A stretch of DNA of 64,000 nt from Dokdonia donghaensis DSW-1 (GTDB lineage Bacteria; Bacteroidota; Bacteroidia; Flavobacteriales; Flavobacteriaceae), in assembly GCF_001653755.1 (NCBI RefSeq), contig NZ_CP015125.1:3047501-3111500 (forward strand), read 5' to 3'. Positions within the stretch are counted from its first letter, which is position 1; each line of letters begins with the position of its first letter. Shown in pieces: positions 52,055-61,366 of the stretch. Under the pieces are notes generated by a model. The model was not told where the DNA came from and did not search any database. It worked only from the letters and a program-made list of their open reading frames with translations. A program made the translations under genes and the position numbers.

Positions 52055-52945
52055 TTAAAATGTGATTTGTCTCCAGTAATTTGATTTTGTTGGTGCTACC
52101 TGATTAAGTACCTCTACAAGAGATTTTACATTTACAGAAGGACCCCCAGAAAAGATAGAAGCAATCTCCTCTCCCTTAGTATCAAAAAATACACGGGTTA
52201 AAAAATTATTAGGCCTCTTATTGTACATAGACCTAAATTGAGATAAGGTAGTTGCAAGTGTTTGCTTGCTACGCTTTTTATCTTCACCCATAAAATCAAG
52301 ACCTGTACGATGATACGTGTACATTATACCTGCAAACTCTCTAAAGTTAGGAGAAAGTAAATCTTCATTTAACCTATATCTAGACTGCGACCCGTCTTGA
52401 GGGTTCCATCCCGTCTCACTACTAGGCTGTGCAGTAGTAACTATTTGCTTTGCAATCTGAAAATACCCATCACCGTCATTGAGCTTAAAGGTATTTGCAT
52501 CCATACCTAAGATAGTATAAGCATAAAAAGCAATTACAGAAACTAAGTTTGAGTCAAAGGTATTAGGATTAAAAATAAGCGGCTGAAACTCTGTGTACTC
52601 AAAATCAAACTGCTTATCATTAAAGTTAAACGTAGGTGTATCATAATTAGAACCAAAAACTGGTCGTGATGCTCCTACTTGTACGCTTGCGCGAAAGTTG
52701 TTACCATCCTGCTGAGTAATAATTACATTAAAAGAACAGTCTATACGTTCTTGTTGCTTAAAACGTTTATCTGTCCACTTTGTGGTATTTATAAACTCTG
52801 TAAGTGAGCGTTCTAAAGTTTTAAAAACTTGTAAATCTGCTTTATTAGTTTGCTCTGCGTTTATAATCACAACAGCATTAAGCTCTTGTGCTACAAGGTT
52901 AAATGAGCAAAATAGAACCACTAAGAATGTAAGTACTCTCATCAT
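52055..52945 (-). CDS. DUF4835 secreted protein
   Basis: 296 residues. A signal peptide ends FNLVAQE. The family is known only by number; conserved parts include NYDTPTFNFNDKQFDFEYTE and YAYTILGMDANTFKLNDGDG. It always lies after coaBC in Bacteroidota, here with a four-base overlap, and may belong to envelope assembly with bamD upstream. A poor palindrome copy gives NFRASVQ. Confidence 0.85.
   Translation of the reverse strand: MMRVLTFLVVLFCSFNLVAQELNAVVIINAEQTNKADLQVFKTLERSLTEFINTTKWTDKRFKQQERIDCSFNVIITQQDGNNFRASVQVGASRPVFGSNYDTPTFNFNDKQFDFEYTEFQPLIFNPNTFDSNLVSVIAFYAYTILGMDANTFKLNDGDGYFQIAKQIVTTAQPSSETGWNPQDGSQSRYRLNEDLLSPNFREFAGIMYTYHRTGLDFMGEDKKRSKQTLATTLSQFRSMYNKRPNNFLTRVFFDTKGEEIASIFSGGPSVNVKSLVEVLNQVAPTKSNYWRQITF
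52686..52699. repeat. dispersed palindrome, weak copy inside the DUF4835 gene
   Basis: 12 of 14 bases match, two changes. It encodes FRAS where intact copies give FRES. Confidence 0.5.
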
Positions 52946-54147
52946 ATTTTTTCGGCTATTTTATCAAATATATCAATAGACACTTCGGCTTTAGTCTTTA
53001 AATCATACTCCGTAACCGAACCGTCTTTTTCAATAAACGTAATTTTATTGGTTTTGGTCTGAAACCCTGCACCTTTATCTCGCAAAGAGTTTAAAACAAT
53101 CGCGTCAAGATTTTTCTTCTCGAGCTTTTTCTTTGCATTTTCTAACTCATTTTGAGTCTCTAATGCAAAGCCTAAAAGATATTGATCTTTTTTAATAGTT
53201 CCCAGTGATGCAAGAATATCCTTAGTTTTTACTAAGTCTATTTGCATCGAAGTGTCTTTTTTCTTGATCTTCTCCTCTGCTACTTGCGCTGGCTTATAGT
53301 CTGCCACCGCGGCTGCTGCGATTGCTACATCTACCTTATCAAATACGGCGTGTGCAGCATCATACATTTGCTCACCAGAGACTACATTATGCACTGTAAT
53401 TAAACTATGATTTACTTTTATAGCACTAGGTCCCAGTATAAGATCTACTGTAGCGCCTAGAGCTGCTGCTCTTAAAGCAAGCTCGCATCCCATTTTACCA
53501 CTACTGTGATTTCCTATAAAACGTACGGGATCTATTGCTTCATAAGTAGGTCCTGCTGTAATCATCACACGTTTACCTCTTAAAGGCAACTTACCCATTA
53601 CATCATTCTCAATAAATGTCAAGATATCCTCTGGCTCTGCCATACGTCCTTTACCTACCAGGCCAGAAGCAAGTTCACCACTGGTAGCCTCTATCATTAC
53701 ATTACCGTAAGACTGCAGTTTCTGAAAAGAATTTGTAGATGAAGGATGGATATACATATCAAGATCCATTGCTGGAGCAAAATACACAGGACACTTTGCA
53801 CTTAGGTATGTGGCTAGCAGCAAATTATCTGAAGCCCCATTTGCCATTTTTGAAAGCGTGTTTGCTGTTGCAGGAGCTATAACCATAAGATCTGCCCACA
53901 GCCCAAGCTCAACGTGATTTGTCCACACCGCATTATCATCACCCTCAAGTGTAAATGATGAGTGCACCTCATTACGAGAGAGTGTACTTAATGTAAGCGG
54001 AGTAACAAAGTCTTTTGCCTTCTCTGTCATTACTACTTGCACAGAAGCGCCAGCCTTTATGAATGCTCTCACAAGACTGGCGCTTTTATATGCTGCAATG
54101 CCAGCGGTTACTCCTAAAAGTATTTTTTTACCGCTTAATACTGACAT
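52942..54147 (-). CDS. coaBC: bifunctional phosphopantothenoylcysteine decarboxylase/synthetase
   Basis: Two steps of coenzyme A synthesis. 401 residues. CoaC first: KKILLGVTAGIAAYKSASLV, WADLMVIAPATANTLSKMAN, YFAPAMDLDMY. CoaB after residue 185: RVMITAGPTYEAIDPVRFIG, NHSSGKMG, ALETQNELENAKKKLEKKN. It lies four bases after the omega gene. Confidence 0.96.
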   Translation of the reverse strand: MSVLSGKKILLGVTAGIAAYKSASLVRAFIKAGASVQVVMTEKAKDFVTPLTLSTLSRNEVHSSFTLEGDDNAVWTNHVELGLWADLMVIAPATANTLSKMANGASDNLLLATYLSAKCPVYFAPAMDLDMYIHPSSTNSFQKLQSYGNVMIEATSGELASGLVGKGRMAEPEDILTFIENDVMGKLPLRGKRVMITAGPTYEAIDPVRFIGNHSSGKMGCELALRAAALGATVDLILGPSAIKVNHSLITVHNVVSGEQMYDAAHAVFDKVDVAIAAAAVADYKPAQVAEEKIKKKDTSMQIDLVKTKDILASLGTIKKDQYLLGFALETQNELENAKKKLEKKNLDAIVLNSLRDKGAGFQTKTNKITFIEKDGSVTEYDLKTKAEVSIDIFDKIAEKI

Positions 54148-54151
54148 CTAT

Positions 54152-54490
54152 CTAGTCGTTACTTTTTTCTTCAGTAACAGATGGATCTCTGTGGTAAATA
54201 CGATCTTCTAACCACTCTTGCACTGCTAGTGCGTGAGCCTTAGGAAGGCGCTCATAAAATTTAGACACCTCTATTTGCTCTTTGTTTTCAAAGATTTCTT
54301 CAAGACTATCATTAAACGTAGCAAACTCATCTAGTTTTTCTGAAAGCTCCTTCTTGATCTCTGTATTGATCTGTGAAGCACGTTTTGCAATTATAGAAAT
54401 TGCCTCATAGATATTATCCGTAGGGGCATCTACAAGATTCTTGTCAATAGTCGTTGTGCTTAAAGGTGCATCTAAGTCCTTAATATTCAT
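54152..54490 (-). CDS. rpoZ: RNA polymerase omega subunit (Bacteroidota type)
   Basis: 112 residues. The core omega/Rpb6 segment is DNIYEAISIIAKRASQINTE (about residues 25-45), and the rest is the phylum-specific C-terminal part (KFYERLPKAHALAVQEWLED). Located between bamD and coaBC, the usual place in Flavobacteriia. Confidence 0.88.
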   Translation of the reverse strand: MNIKDLDAPLSTTTIDKNLVDAPTDNIYEAISIIAKRASQINTEIKKELSEKLDEFATFNDSLEEIFENKEQIEVSKFYERLPKAHALAVQEWLEDRIYHRDPSVTEEKSND

Positions 54491-54501
54491 AATATTCTTC
54501 T

Positions 54502-55314
54502 TTAATTTAAAGTTTCCATTGCAAGCAGCGCTTCATTTATAGCTGCTACTTCTTCTGCTGCCTGCTCGCTATACTTTCCTCCTGGAAAATACTTTTCTAA
54601 GGCGTTATATGCTTCTTTTGCATCCTCAAGTCTTTCTGCCTTACGACGTCTTACACTCCCTAATGCTAGTTGATATGCAGAGTTAAACTTCCAGTACAAA
54701 GCATCTTCACGATACTTAGACCCTGGGAAGTCTAGTAAAAAGTTATCAAACGCTTTTATCGCATTTGGAAACGTTACTCTACTCTCTCCTATTTTATTAT
54801 ATCCTTTTGCAATCTCGTAAGCTTTGAGCTCTATCTTCTGGTTAAGCTCCTGCACCTTAGCATTAGCATCATCAAGACGCTCAGAATCTGGATACTGATT
54901 TATAAAATCTTGAAGTTTACCCATTGCTATATACGTATCTCCTTGATCTAAGTTAAATCTAGGTGATCTATTATAATAGCTTTCTGCGCTTTTATAAGCT
55001 GCCTCTTCTCTCTTCTCACTCTGAGGAAAAGATTTTACAAAACGCTCAAATTGATACCCTCCTTGATAATAATCTCCTAGCTCGTAAAATGTATTTGCAT
55101 AAAGATATGACACACGCTCTGCTTGAGGGCGTCCTCTGTATAGCGGCACAATCTGCTCCCAAAGCTTTAAGGCTTTTTTGTATTTACCTTGAGAATACAA
55201 GGAATCTGCAAATGTGTACTTTGCTTTAATATCATCGTTTTTAAGAACATCTTGATACGCCGAACAAGAGCCCAATAAAACAACTGCAACTAGTAGGAAA
55301 AATATATTCTTCAT
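54502..55314 (-). CDS. bamD: outer membrane assembly lipoprotein BamD
   Basis: 270 residues. Lipobox LLGSCSAYQDV (Cys about residue 17) and five TPR-like helical repeats, such as ADSLYSQGKYKKALKLWEQI and TFYELGDYYQGGYQFERFVK. BamD works with BamA to insert outer membrane proteins. First gene of bamD-rpoZ-coaBC-DUF4835. TAATTTTG on the minus strand (55341-55334) may be its -7 element. Confidence 0.93.
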   Translation of the reverse strand: MKNIFFLLVAVVLLGSCSAYQDVLKNDDIKAKYTFADSLYSQGKYKKALKLWEQIVPLYRGRPQAERVSYLYANTFYELGDYYQGGYQFERFVKSFPQSEKREEAAYKSAESYYNRSPRFNLDQGDTYIAMGKLQDFINQYPDSERLDDANAKVQELNQKIELKAYEIAKGYNKIGESRVTFPNAIKAFDNFLLDFPGSKYREDALYWKFNSAYQLALGSVRRRKAERLEDAKEAYNALEKYFPGGKYSEQAAEEVAAINEALLAMETLN

Positions 55315-55437
55315 AAGGGTTAAAAACAGCAGGCAAAATTACGTAAAATCAATCACATAACATAACTTAATTAATATAGCCCAAAAATAAACGCTTTCAC
55401 CCTAGCATTTATTTTGTTAGCATACGTTTAACAACTT

Positions 55438-56313
55438 CTATAAAGTGTTTAAAAATGCACCTATCTTTTGGTGTAGGTCATCTGTAGCTTTTACTAGTGG
55501 TAATCTCACAAAAGGCTTGCACACACCCTGATGCGCTAGCAATGATTTAATACCTGCAGGGTTTCCCTCTTCAAAAATAAGATCTATAAGTTCAAGTATT
55601 TTAAAGTGTTCTTTATACGCTTTCGCGAAAGCGTCATTTAAACCATCATTAATAATCTCTGTAAAAACTTCTGGAATACCTTGACCTATCACAGATATCA
55701 CACCACTACCTCCAGCCGAAACTAATGGCAATGAAAGTGTGTCATCTCCAGAGATCACCATAAAATCATCTGGGGTTTTGTGTATTAGCTCAAGCACCTG
55801 TGACATATCACCGGTAGCTTCTTTAATAGCTATAATATTATCAAAATCTCTTGCAAGTCTCGCCGTAGTTTCTGGTAACATATTGCTAGAAGTTCTACCT
55901 GGCACATTATAAAGTACTACTGGCAATGGGCTCGCTGTAGCTACACTTGCAAAGTGCTGGTATATTCCTTCTTGGGTTGGTTTATTATAAGCCGGAGAGA
56001 CCGACAGTATAGCTTTTATACCATCATACTTACCATTTTTAAGTTCTGCTACAACTGCAGCTGTATGATTACCTCCTACACCTAGCACGATAGGCAAGCG
56101 CCCCTCTGCTACCTTTATGATATGAGCAACTACGGCCTGCTTCTCTTCACTAGATAACGTAGCACTCTCTGCCGTGGTACCTAGTGTGACAAGATAATTT
56201 ACACCGCCAGAAATACAATATTCCACCAGCTTAGTAAGTCCATTATAATCTATAGACAAATCTTCATTAAATGGTGTAACGAGAGCAACACCTGTACCCC
56301 TTAACTCCTGCAT
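55438..56313 (-). CDS. dapA: 4-hydroxy-tetrahydrodipicolinate synthase
   Basis: First committed step of lysine and diaminopimelate synthesis. 291 residues. GTGVALVTPFNEDLSIDYNG, the loop VTLGTTAESATLS, catalytic Tyr in VLYNVPGRTSSNML (about residue 134) and Schiff-base Lys in IIAIKEATGDMSQVLE (about 163). NDAFAKAYKEH is encoded by a palindrome copy. It overlaps DUF6913 by one base. Confidence 0.97.
   Translation of the reverse strand: MQELRGTGVALVTPFNEDLSIDYNGLTKLVEYCISGGVNYLVTLGTTAESATLSSEEKQAVVAHIIKVAEGRLPIVLGVGGNHTAAVVAELKNGKYDGIKAILSVSPAYNKPTQEGIYQHFASVATASPLPVVLYNVPGRTSSNMLPETTARLARDFDNIIAIKEATGDMSQVLELIHKTPDDFMVISGDDTLSLPLVSAGGSGVISVIGQGIPEVFTEIINDGLNDAFAKAYKEHFKILELIDLIFEEGNPAGIKSLLAHQGVCKPFVRLPLVKATDDLHQKIGAFLNTL
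55619..55632. repeat. dispersed palindrome core inside dapA
   Basis: Perfect core, read as AFAKA. Confidence 0.9.
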
Positions 56314-56834
56314 TAATTTATAACTTTTAAAATTTTTAAATATTTTTCTAATTCTTTTGTAAAAACCACTTCTTGACCTGTAGCTACGTGTATCGTAAGA
56401 TCATTGTATGTTTCCATAGCTGGGTCAATCCCTACTTTAAACTTTGCAGCAGAGAGTGCTGTCATTGCTTTAAGTGATAAATTTTCTGGCGTGTAGTAGC
56501 TTATTAAAATATCAAAGGGAGTTGCACTAAAATCTTTGAGAGTCTTAGTTTTAAAAACTCCTTTCCACCCTACTTGCTTGTCTGAAAATAACTGTGGCTG
56601 CTCACGCTGCTCTTTTGTTAAGGTTTTCACATACTCAAGTATTGCTACATCTTTAGACTTTACTCCTATTGCTTTGCACAAAGAAGAAAGATTATTTTGA
56701 TTAAAAGGATTATCTACATCTTGTAAAATAGCAACGCTAGATACTGCAGTTGCGCTCGCCTTATAATTGCGTGCTTGTTGTGCTTTATCTATTTGTTTAA
56801 TGATGGATTTTGCTTTTAATCCGGTTAAAAACAT
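56313..56834 (-). CDS. DUF6913 family protein
   Basis: 173 residues, no signal peptide or membrane helix. Conserved parts are AVSSVAILQDVDNPFNQNNL, WKGVFKTKTLKDFSATPFDI and LISYYTPENLSLKAMTALSA. The family is named only by number. The join with dapA (one overlapping base) is constant in Flavobacteriaceae as far as I recall. TACATTTG at 56859-56852 (minus) may be its -7 element. Confidence 0.8.
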   Translation of the reverse strand: MFLTGLKAKSIIKQIDKAQQARNYKASATAVSSVAILQDVDNPFNQNNLSSLCKAIGVKSKDVAILEYVKTLTKEQREQPQLFSDKQVGWKGVFKTKTLKDFSATPFDILISYYTPENLSLKAMTALSAAKFKVGIDPAMETYNDLTIHVATGQEVVFTKELEKYLKILKVIN

Positions 56835-56891
56835 ATAACTTTACTTTTGAACAAATGTAGATAAAATTTACTGCTACCTACGCCATAAATT

Positions 56892-57665
56892 ATGAGGAGG
56901 ACCACGCTTTTAACTATCATCTATGCGATTGTTATATATACAACAGCAATCTCTTGTAAGGAAGAATCTCACTACGCTCCAGAGCGCATAAAAGGTGAAA
57001 TTATCCTTGTAAATCAAAATAGCCCAACGAGTGAAGAAATAACTCAAGCCATACTTCCATACAAGGAAGCTATACAGGCAGAAATGGATAGTGTGCTAGC
57101 CATTGCACCAGCATCGTACACAAAAAAGGATGGCAAGCTCAACACAGCAGTAGGCAATATGATGGCAGATGCTGTTTATGAAATGGCAAACCCTATATTT
57201 CAAAAAAGAACTGGATATCCCTTTAACGCAGTGCTTCTCAATTATGGAGGCATACGCTCTGCTCTTAATAAAGGAAACATCACCACCAGAACCGCCTACG
57301 AGATAATGCCTTTTGAAAACGAAGTGGTTGTCGTAGAGCTTAGTGGTAAGCAAATGAGATCTCTTTTTGAATATTTAAAAGGTGGAAGTGCACATCCCAT
57401 CGCAGGTATGGAGATACAACTTTCTGCCACAGGTGATCTTTTAAAAACACAAGTGCAAGGTCAAGATATTAATGATAACGAGACTTACTTTATCGCAACT
57501 AGCGACTACCTCAAGAATGGTGGTGACCATATGACCTTTTTTGAAAACCCGGTAAGCACGCTTACGCTAGATTACAAAATAAGAAATGTGCTCATCGATT
57601 ATTTTAAAAAATACGACACCATCGCACCCGTAAGAGATAACAGATTTACAAGAGATAGCAAATGA
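56892..57665 (+). CDS. 5'-nucleotidase C-terminal domain lipoprotein
   Basis: 257 residues. Lipoprotein signal TTAISCKEES (Cys about residue 22). It contains only the substrate-binding domain of UshA-type nucleotidases: VGNMMADAVYEMA, FNAVLLNYGGIRSALNKGNI, TAYEIMPFENEVVVVELSGK, YFIATSDYLKNGGDHMTFF. It lacks the metal-binding domain, which the next gene encodes. The two overlap by four bases. Confidence 0.9.
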   Translation: MRRTTLLTIIYAIVIYTTAISCKEESHYAPERIKGEIILVNQNSPTSEEITQAILPYKEAIQAEMDSVLAIAPASYTKKDGKLNTAVGNMMADAVYEMANPIFQKRTGYPFNAVLLNYGGIRSALNKGNITTRTAYEIMPFENEVVVVELSGKQMRSLFEYLKGGSAHPIAGMEIQLSATGDLLKTQVQGQDINDNETYFIATSDYLKNGGDHMTFFENPVSTLTLDYKIRNVLIDYFKKYDTIAPVRDNRFTRDSK

Positions 57666-58585
57666 TACGTAGAACTTTTATAAAACAAACCGCCGCAGCA
57701 ACAAGTCTTGTAGGATTAGGAGGGTTAACAATGAGTATGGGTGTAGATACGCTTTCGCGAAAGCAAAAAAAGCACATCACCATTTTACACACTAACGATG
57801 TACATAGCCACGTTGAGCCCTTCCCTTCTAACGATCCAAAATATGCAAATCTAGGTGGTGCTGCCAGAAGAATGGGAGTTATCACGGCTGTACGTAAAGA
57901 AAACCCAAACACATTACTTCTTGATGCGGGTGATATCTTTCAGGGTACTCCTTACTTTAATTTTTATGGAGGTGAGCTTGAGTTTAAACTTATGTCTATG
58001 ATGGGATATGATGCCGCTACCATAGGTAATCACGATTTTGACAATGGCATAGGTGGGCTAGCTGCACAAATGCCTAATGCATCTTTTGAACTTCTTACAG
58101 CAAATTATGACTTCTCAAATACCATAATGGATGGACTTACAAAGCCTTATAAGGTTTTTGTAAAAGATGGGATACGCATTGGTGTTTTTGGTCTAGGGAT
58201 AGAACTTAATGGTCTCGTTAATAAAAATATGTTTAAAGAAACCAAATACCTAGATCCTGTCGAGATGGCCACAGACACCGCAAATACACTCAGACAAAAA
58301 GAACGTTGTGACATTGTTATCTGTCTTTCTCACCTAGGCTATGAGTATCGCAGTAAAGACATTATCTCAGACGTAGCGCTCGCCAGAAAGACAGAAGGAA
58401 TAGATCTTATTATAGGTGGACACACACATACCTTCTTAAAAAAGCCAACTATCGCACAGAACAAATCAGGAAAGTTTGTGCTTATAAATCAGGTGGGCTG
58501 GGGAGGCATTAACCTAGGAAGAATAGATTTTTATCTAGATGATGCAAAAAATATAGAGAGTAGAAGCCTCGTGCTTGATATATAA
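57662..58585 (+). CDS. 5'-nucleotidase metallophosphatase domain, Tat-type signal
   Basis: 307 residues. The N-terminus MIRRTFIKQTAAATSLVGLG has a twin-arginine motif and a hydrophobic stretch. The metallophosphatase motifs are HTNDVHSHVEPF, DAGDIFQGTPYFNF, GNHDFDNGIGGL and GGHTHTFLKKP. The catalytic half of UshA without its C-terminal domain. DTLSRKQKK just after the signal is palindrome-encoded. Confidence 0.92.
   Translation: MIRRTFIKQTAAATSLVGLGGLTMSMGVDTLSRKQKKHITILHTNDVHSHVEPFPSNDPKYANLGGAARRMGVITAVRKENPNTLLLDAGDIFQGTPYFNFYGGELEFKLMSMMGYDAATIGNHDFDNGIGGLAAQMPNASFELLTANYDFSNTIMDGLTKPYKVFVKDGIRIGVFGLGIELNGLVNKNMFKETKYLDPVEMATDTANTLRQKERCDIVICLSHLGYEYRSKDIISDVALARKTEGIDLIIGGHTHTFLKKPTIAQNKSGKFVLINQVGWGGINLGRIDFYLDDAKNIESRSLVLDI
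57751..57764. repeat. dispersed palindrome core inside the nucleotidase gene
   Basis: Perfect core, read as LSRK directly after the Tat signal. Confidence 0.9.
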
Positions 58586-58586
58586 T

Positions 58587-59303
58587 CTAGATATACTCCT
58601 GATATGTACTGTCTTTTTCTATTCGTTTAAACCTAGTTATATAAGTGGCTAAGGTTACTTTCATAAACACCATCATAAATGTGGCCATTATAAGCATAGG
58701 AATTTCATTATAAAGAAAGTAGTATATGAAGCCAAAGACGGTACCAGCAATGTAGCTGCCACCTATTATAATAAGACCTATATTATCTGGATGGAGGTTA
58801 TAATTAGGTATTATAAAGCAAACACTCATTGTAATGCCAAAAACCACCACTGTAAGCAAGAAGAGGCTCGTTTCTGGTATAAACGGCATTACTAGATAAA
58901 CAATGTATAGCAGTACAAAACTGAGGGTAATAAATCCCACAATGAGCTCTACAAGATTGTGATTTGAAAAGGCAGTTACTCGTTTTTTTAATACAGGTTT
59001 CATTATAAACAAGAGTGCAGCATACCCTACAATAGATGCTAGGCAGGTGAGTGTTATATTTTTCTCATAATCTGTTAAGAACAAATACTCCGACAGTAGC
59101 GTTGCTACTAAAAATATTAAAAAGGAAATACTAAACTTACCTGTTGCTTTTATTACATATATATACAAAAACAAAGAACCAAAAGGAGTTAGATAGAACA
59201 CATCATTCTGGTCAAAAAAGACAGGTGTAAGCATCATCATAAACCCTAGCAGAATACTGATAGATCTATATAACCTATATCCGGCAAAGTTCTCTCTAAG
59301 CAT
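58587..59303 (-). CDS. multispanning membrane protein of unknown function
   Basis: 238 residues with about eight hydrophobic segments and little else; charged loops are short (KPVLKKRVTAFSNHN, RFKRIEKDSTYQEYI at the end). No family recognised. It overlaps the stop of ligA by eight bases and converges on the nucleotidase gene with one base between stops. Confidence 0.7.
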   Translation of the reverse strand: MLRENFAGYRLYRSISILLGFMMMLTPVFFDQNDVFYLTPFGSLFLYIYVIKATGKFSISFLIFLVATLLSEYLFLTDYEKNITLTCLASIVGYAALLFIMKPVLKKRVTAFSNHNLVELIVGFITLSFVLLYIVYLVMPFIPETSLFLLTVVVFGITMSVCFIIPNYNLHPDNIGLIIIGGSYIAGTVFGFIYYFLYNEIPMLIMATFMMVFMKVTLATYITRFKRIEKDSTYQEYI

Positions 59304-61290
59304 TAGTTAAAGCTAAGAATTCTATTTCAGAAATAATAGTAATTCCTAGTTTTTGAGCTTTTTCTAATTTGCTAGGTCCCATTTTTTCGCCAGCAACGAG
59401 GTATGATGTTTTAGATGAGATAGAACTTGAGACTTTCCCTCCGTTATCTTCTATGAGTTTTTTAAGATCATTACGTGGCATTTCAAACACACCAGAGACC
59501 ACAAAAGTCTTACCTGCAAGCACATCCGACTGGTTTGCAAGCTTCTCTGCAGAAATTTCTAGCTGTACTCCGTAAGATTTTAAACGCTGTATGAGTACTA
59601 TATGTTCCGCTTTCGCGAAAAATGCTACAACACTCTCAGCTATCTTACTTCCTATTTCATCTACAGCAACCAGATCTTCCTCTGTTGCCGAAATAATCGC
59701 ATCAATAGACTTGTAATGCTTTGCCAGTTTCTTTGCAACAGTCTCTCCTACGTATCGTATACCTAAACCGAACAGCACCTTCTCAAAAGGAATCTTAACA
59801 GAGGCCTGCACACCCTTCACCAAGTTTTCGGCACTTTTTTGAGCCATTCTTTCTAACGGAAGCAACTGCGCTACTGTAAGCTCATATAGATCTGCATAAT
59901 TTGATATAAGTCCCTCATTTACAAGTAAAGCTACCGTCTCACCTCCTAGCCCATCTATATCCATTGCTTTTCTAGATATATAATGCTGTATACGTCCTAT
60001 AATTTGTGGTGGGCAACCCATATCGTTAGGACAGTAATGCTGTGCTTCTCCCTCTTTACGCACAAGCGGAGTGTTACATTCGGGACACTCGGCTATATAA
60101 TCGGTAGGCTCAGAATCTGCTGGGCGTTTTGTAAGATCTACTGCTATGATTTTTGGGATGATTTCTCCTCCTTTTTCTACAAACACCTCATCACCTTCTC
60201 GTATGTCTAGTCGTTCTATTTGATCTGCATTATGAAGACTGGCTCTTTTAACGGTTGTCCCGGCAAGCTCTACAGGTTCTAGGTTTGCCACTGGTGTGAT
60301 GGCTCCAGTACGACCTACCTGATATGTTATTTCGTGTAAGCGGGTAGACACCTGTTCTGCTTTAAACTTGTAAGCCATAGCCCATCGCGGAGCTTTTGCC
60401 GTGTACCCCAACTCCTCTTGCTGCTGGAGTCCGTTTACTTTTACTACAACACCATCTGTCTCATACGGTAAGTCGTGACGAGCTTTATCCCAGTGATTAA
60501 TAAAATCTAGCACCTCATCAATACTCTTTGCTAGTACTGCCGCATCTGGCACCATAAAACCCCAGTCTCTAGCTTTTTGCAAACTTTCCATCTGGGTCGT
60601 AATACCTAAATTATTGCCGGTGATATTATAAAGTAAGCATTGCAATGGTCGCTTTGCAACCTCTGCACTATCTTGAAGTTTTAGAGAACCACTTGCGGTA
60701 TTACGCGGGTTACGATATAGCTCAAACCCTAGTTCCTCACGCTCTGCATTCATCGCGTGAAAACCGTCCCAAGGAAGCACAATCTCACCACGTATGTCAA
60801 ACTTAGGAGGATAATCTCCTTTTAACTTTAAGGGAACAGACTTTATGGTTTTAATATTAGTAGTTACATCATCTCCTTGTAAACCATCTCCACGGGTTAC
60901 AGCTCTGAGTAACTCTCCATTTTCATAAGTAAGACTTATAGATGCACCATCATACTTGAGCTCGCAGGTGTAGTGCACTTCACCATCTACCATTTTCTTA
61001 ACGCGGGCTTCCCAGTCCTCAAGATCCTCCTTTGAGTAGGAGTTATCTAGGGAGTACATTCTATGCTCGTGTACAATAGTCTCAAAATTTTTAGTCACTG
61101 CGCCACCTACGCGATGTGTAGGTGAGTTAGGATCATCATATGCTGGATTTGCAAGTTCTAGCGCCTTGAGTTGTTCTAATTTTTTATCAAATTCAAAATC
61201 AGAAATAGTAGGCGTATCTAGCGCGTAGTAGTTATAGTTGTGCTCGCGTAGCTCTTGACGAAGCTGTAAGATTTGTTCTTCAATAGTCAT
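59296..61290 (-). CDS. ligA: NAD-dependent DNA ligase
   Basis: 664 residues. Ia domain, adenylation Lys in CELKYDGASISLTYENG (about residue 113), OB fold, zinc finger CPECNTPLVRKEG..CPNDMGC, HhH repeats, and a C-terminal BRCT domain (KTFVVSGVFEMPRNDLKKLI). FFAKAEH is from a palindrome copy near the end. The essential replicative ligase. Confidence 0.98.
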   Translation of the reverse strand: MTIEEQILQLRQELREHNYNYYALDTPTISDFEFDKKLEQLKALELANPAYDDPNSPTHRVGGAVTKNFETIVHEHRMYSLDNSYSKEDLEDWEARVKKMVDGEVHYTCELKYDGASISLTYENGELLRAVTRGDGLQGDDVTTNIKTIKSVPLKLKGDYPPKFDIRGEIVLPWDGFHAMNAEREELGFELYRNPRNTASGSLKLQDSAEVAKRPLQCLLYNITGNNLGITTQMESLQKARDWGFMVPDAAVLAKSIDEVLDFINHWDKARHDLPYETDGVVVKVNGLQQQEELGYTAKAPRWAMAYKFKAEQVSTRLHEITYQVGRTGAITPVANLEPVELAGTTVKRASLHNADQIERLDIREGDEVFVEKGGEIIPKIIAVDLTKRPADSEPTDYIAECPECNTPLVRKEGEAQHYCPNDMGCPPQIIGRIQHYISRKAMDIDGLGGETVALLVNEGLISNYADLYELTVAQLLPLERMAQKSAENLVKGVQASVKIPFEKVLFGLGIRYVGETVAKKLAKHYKSIDAIISATEEDLVAVDEIGSKIAESVVAFFAKAEHIVLIQRLKSYGVQLEISAEKLANQSDVLAGKTFVVSGVFEMPRNDLKKLIEDNGGKVSSSISSKTSYLVAGEKMGPSKLEKAQKLGITIISEIEFLALTNA
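59609..59622. repeat. dispersed palindrome, near copy inside ligA
   Basis: 12 of 14 bases match. It encodes FFAKA between the HhH and BRCT domains. Confidence 0.7.
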
Positions 61291-61310
61291 ATGTAAAAAT
61301 AACCAAAAAG

Positions 61311-61344
61311 AAAGGCTGTTACAATGAAGATTGCAACAGCCTTT
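61311..61344 (-). terminator. terminator after the aquaporin gene
   Basis: Minus strand AAAGGCTGTT, 14-base loop, AACAGCCTTT followed by CTTTTTGG-type sequence. Confidence 0.75.
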
Positions 61345-61366
61345 ACACTATTTATTATATAAAAAG

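Noticed and set aside
55390..55400. ACGCTTTCAC before dapA as a further palindrome copy
   Set aside because: Only the left half matches; it is too short to separate from chance.
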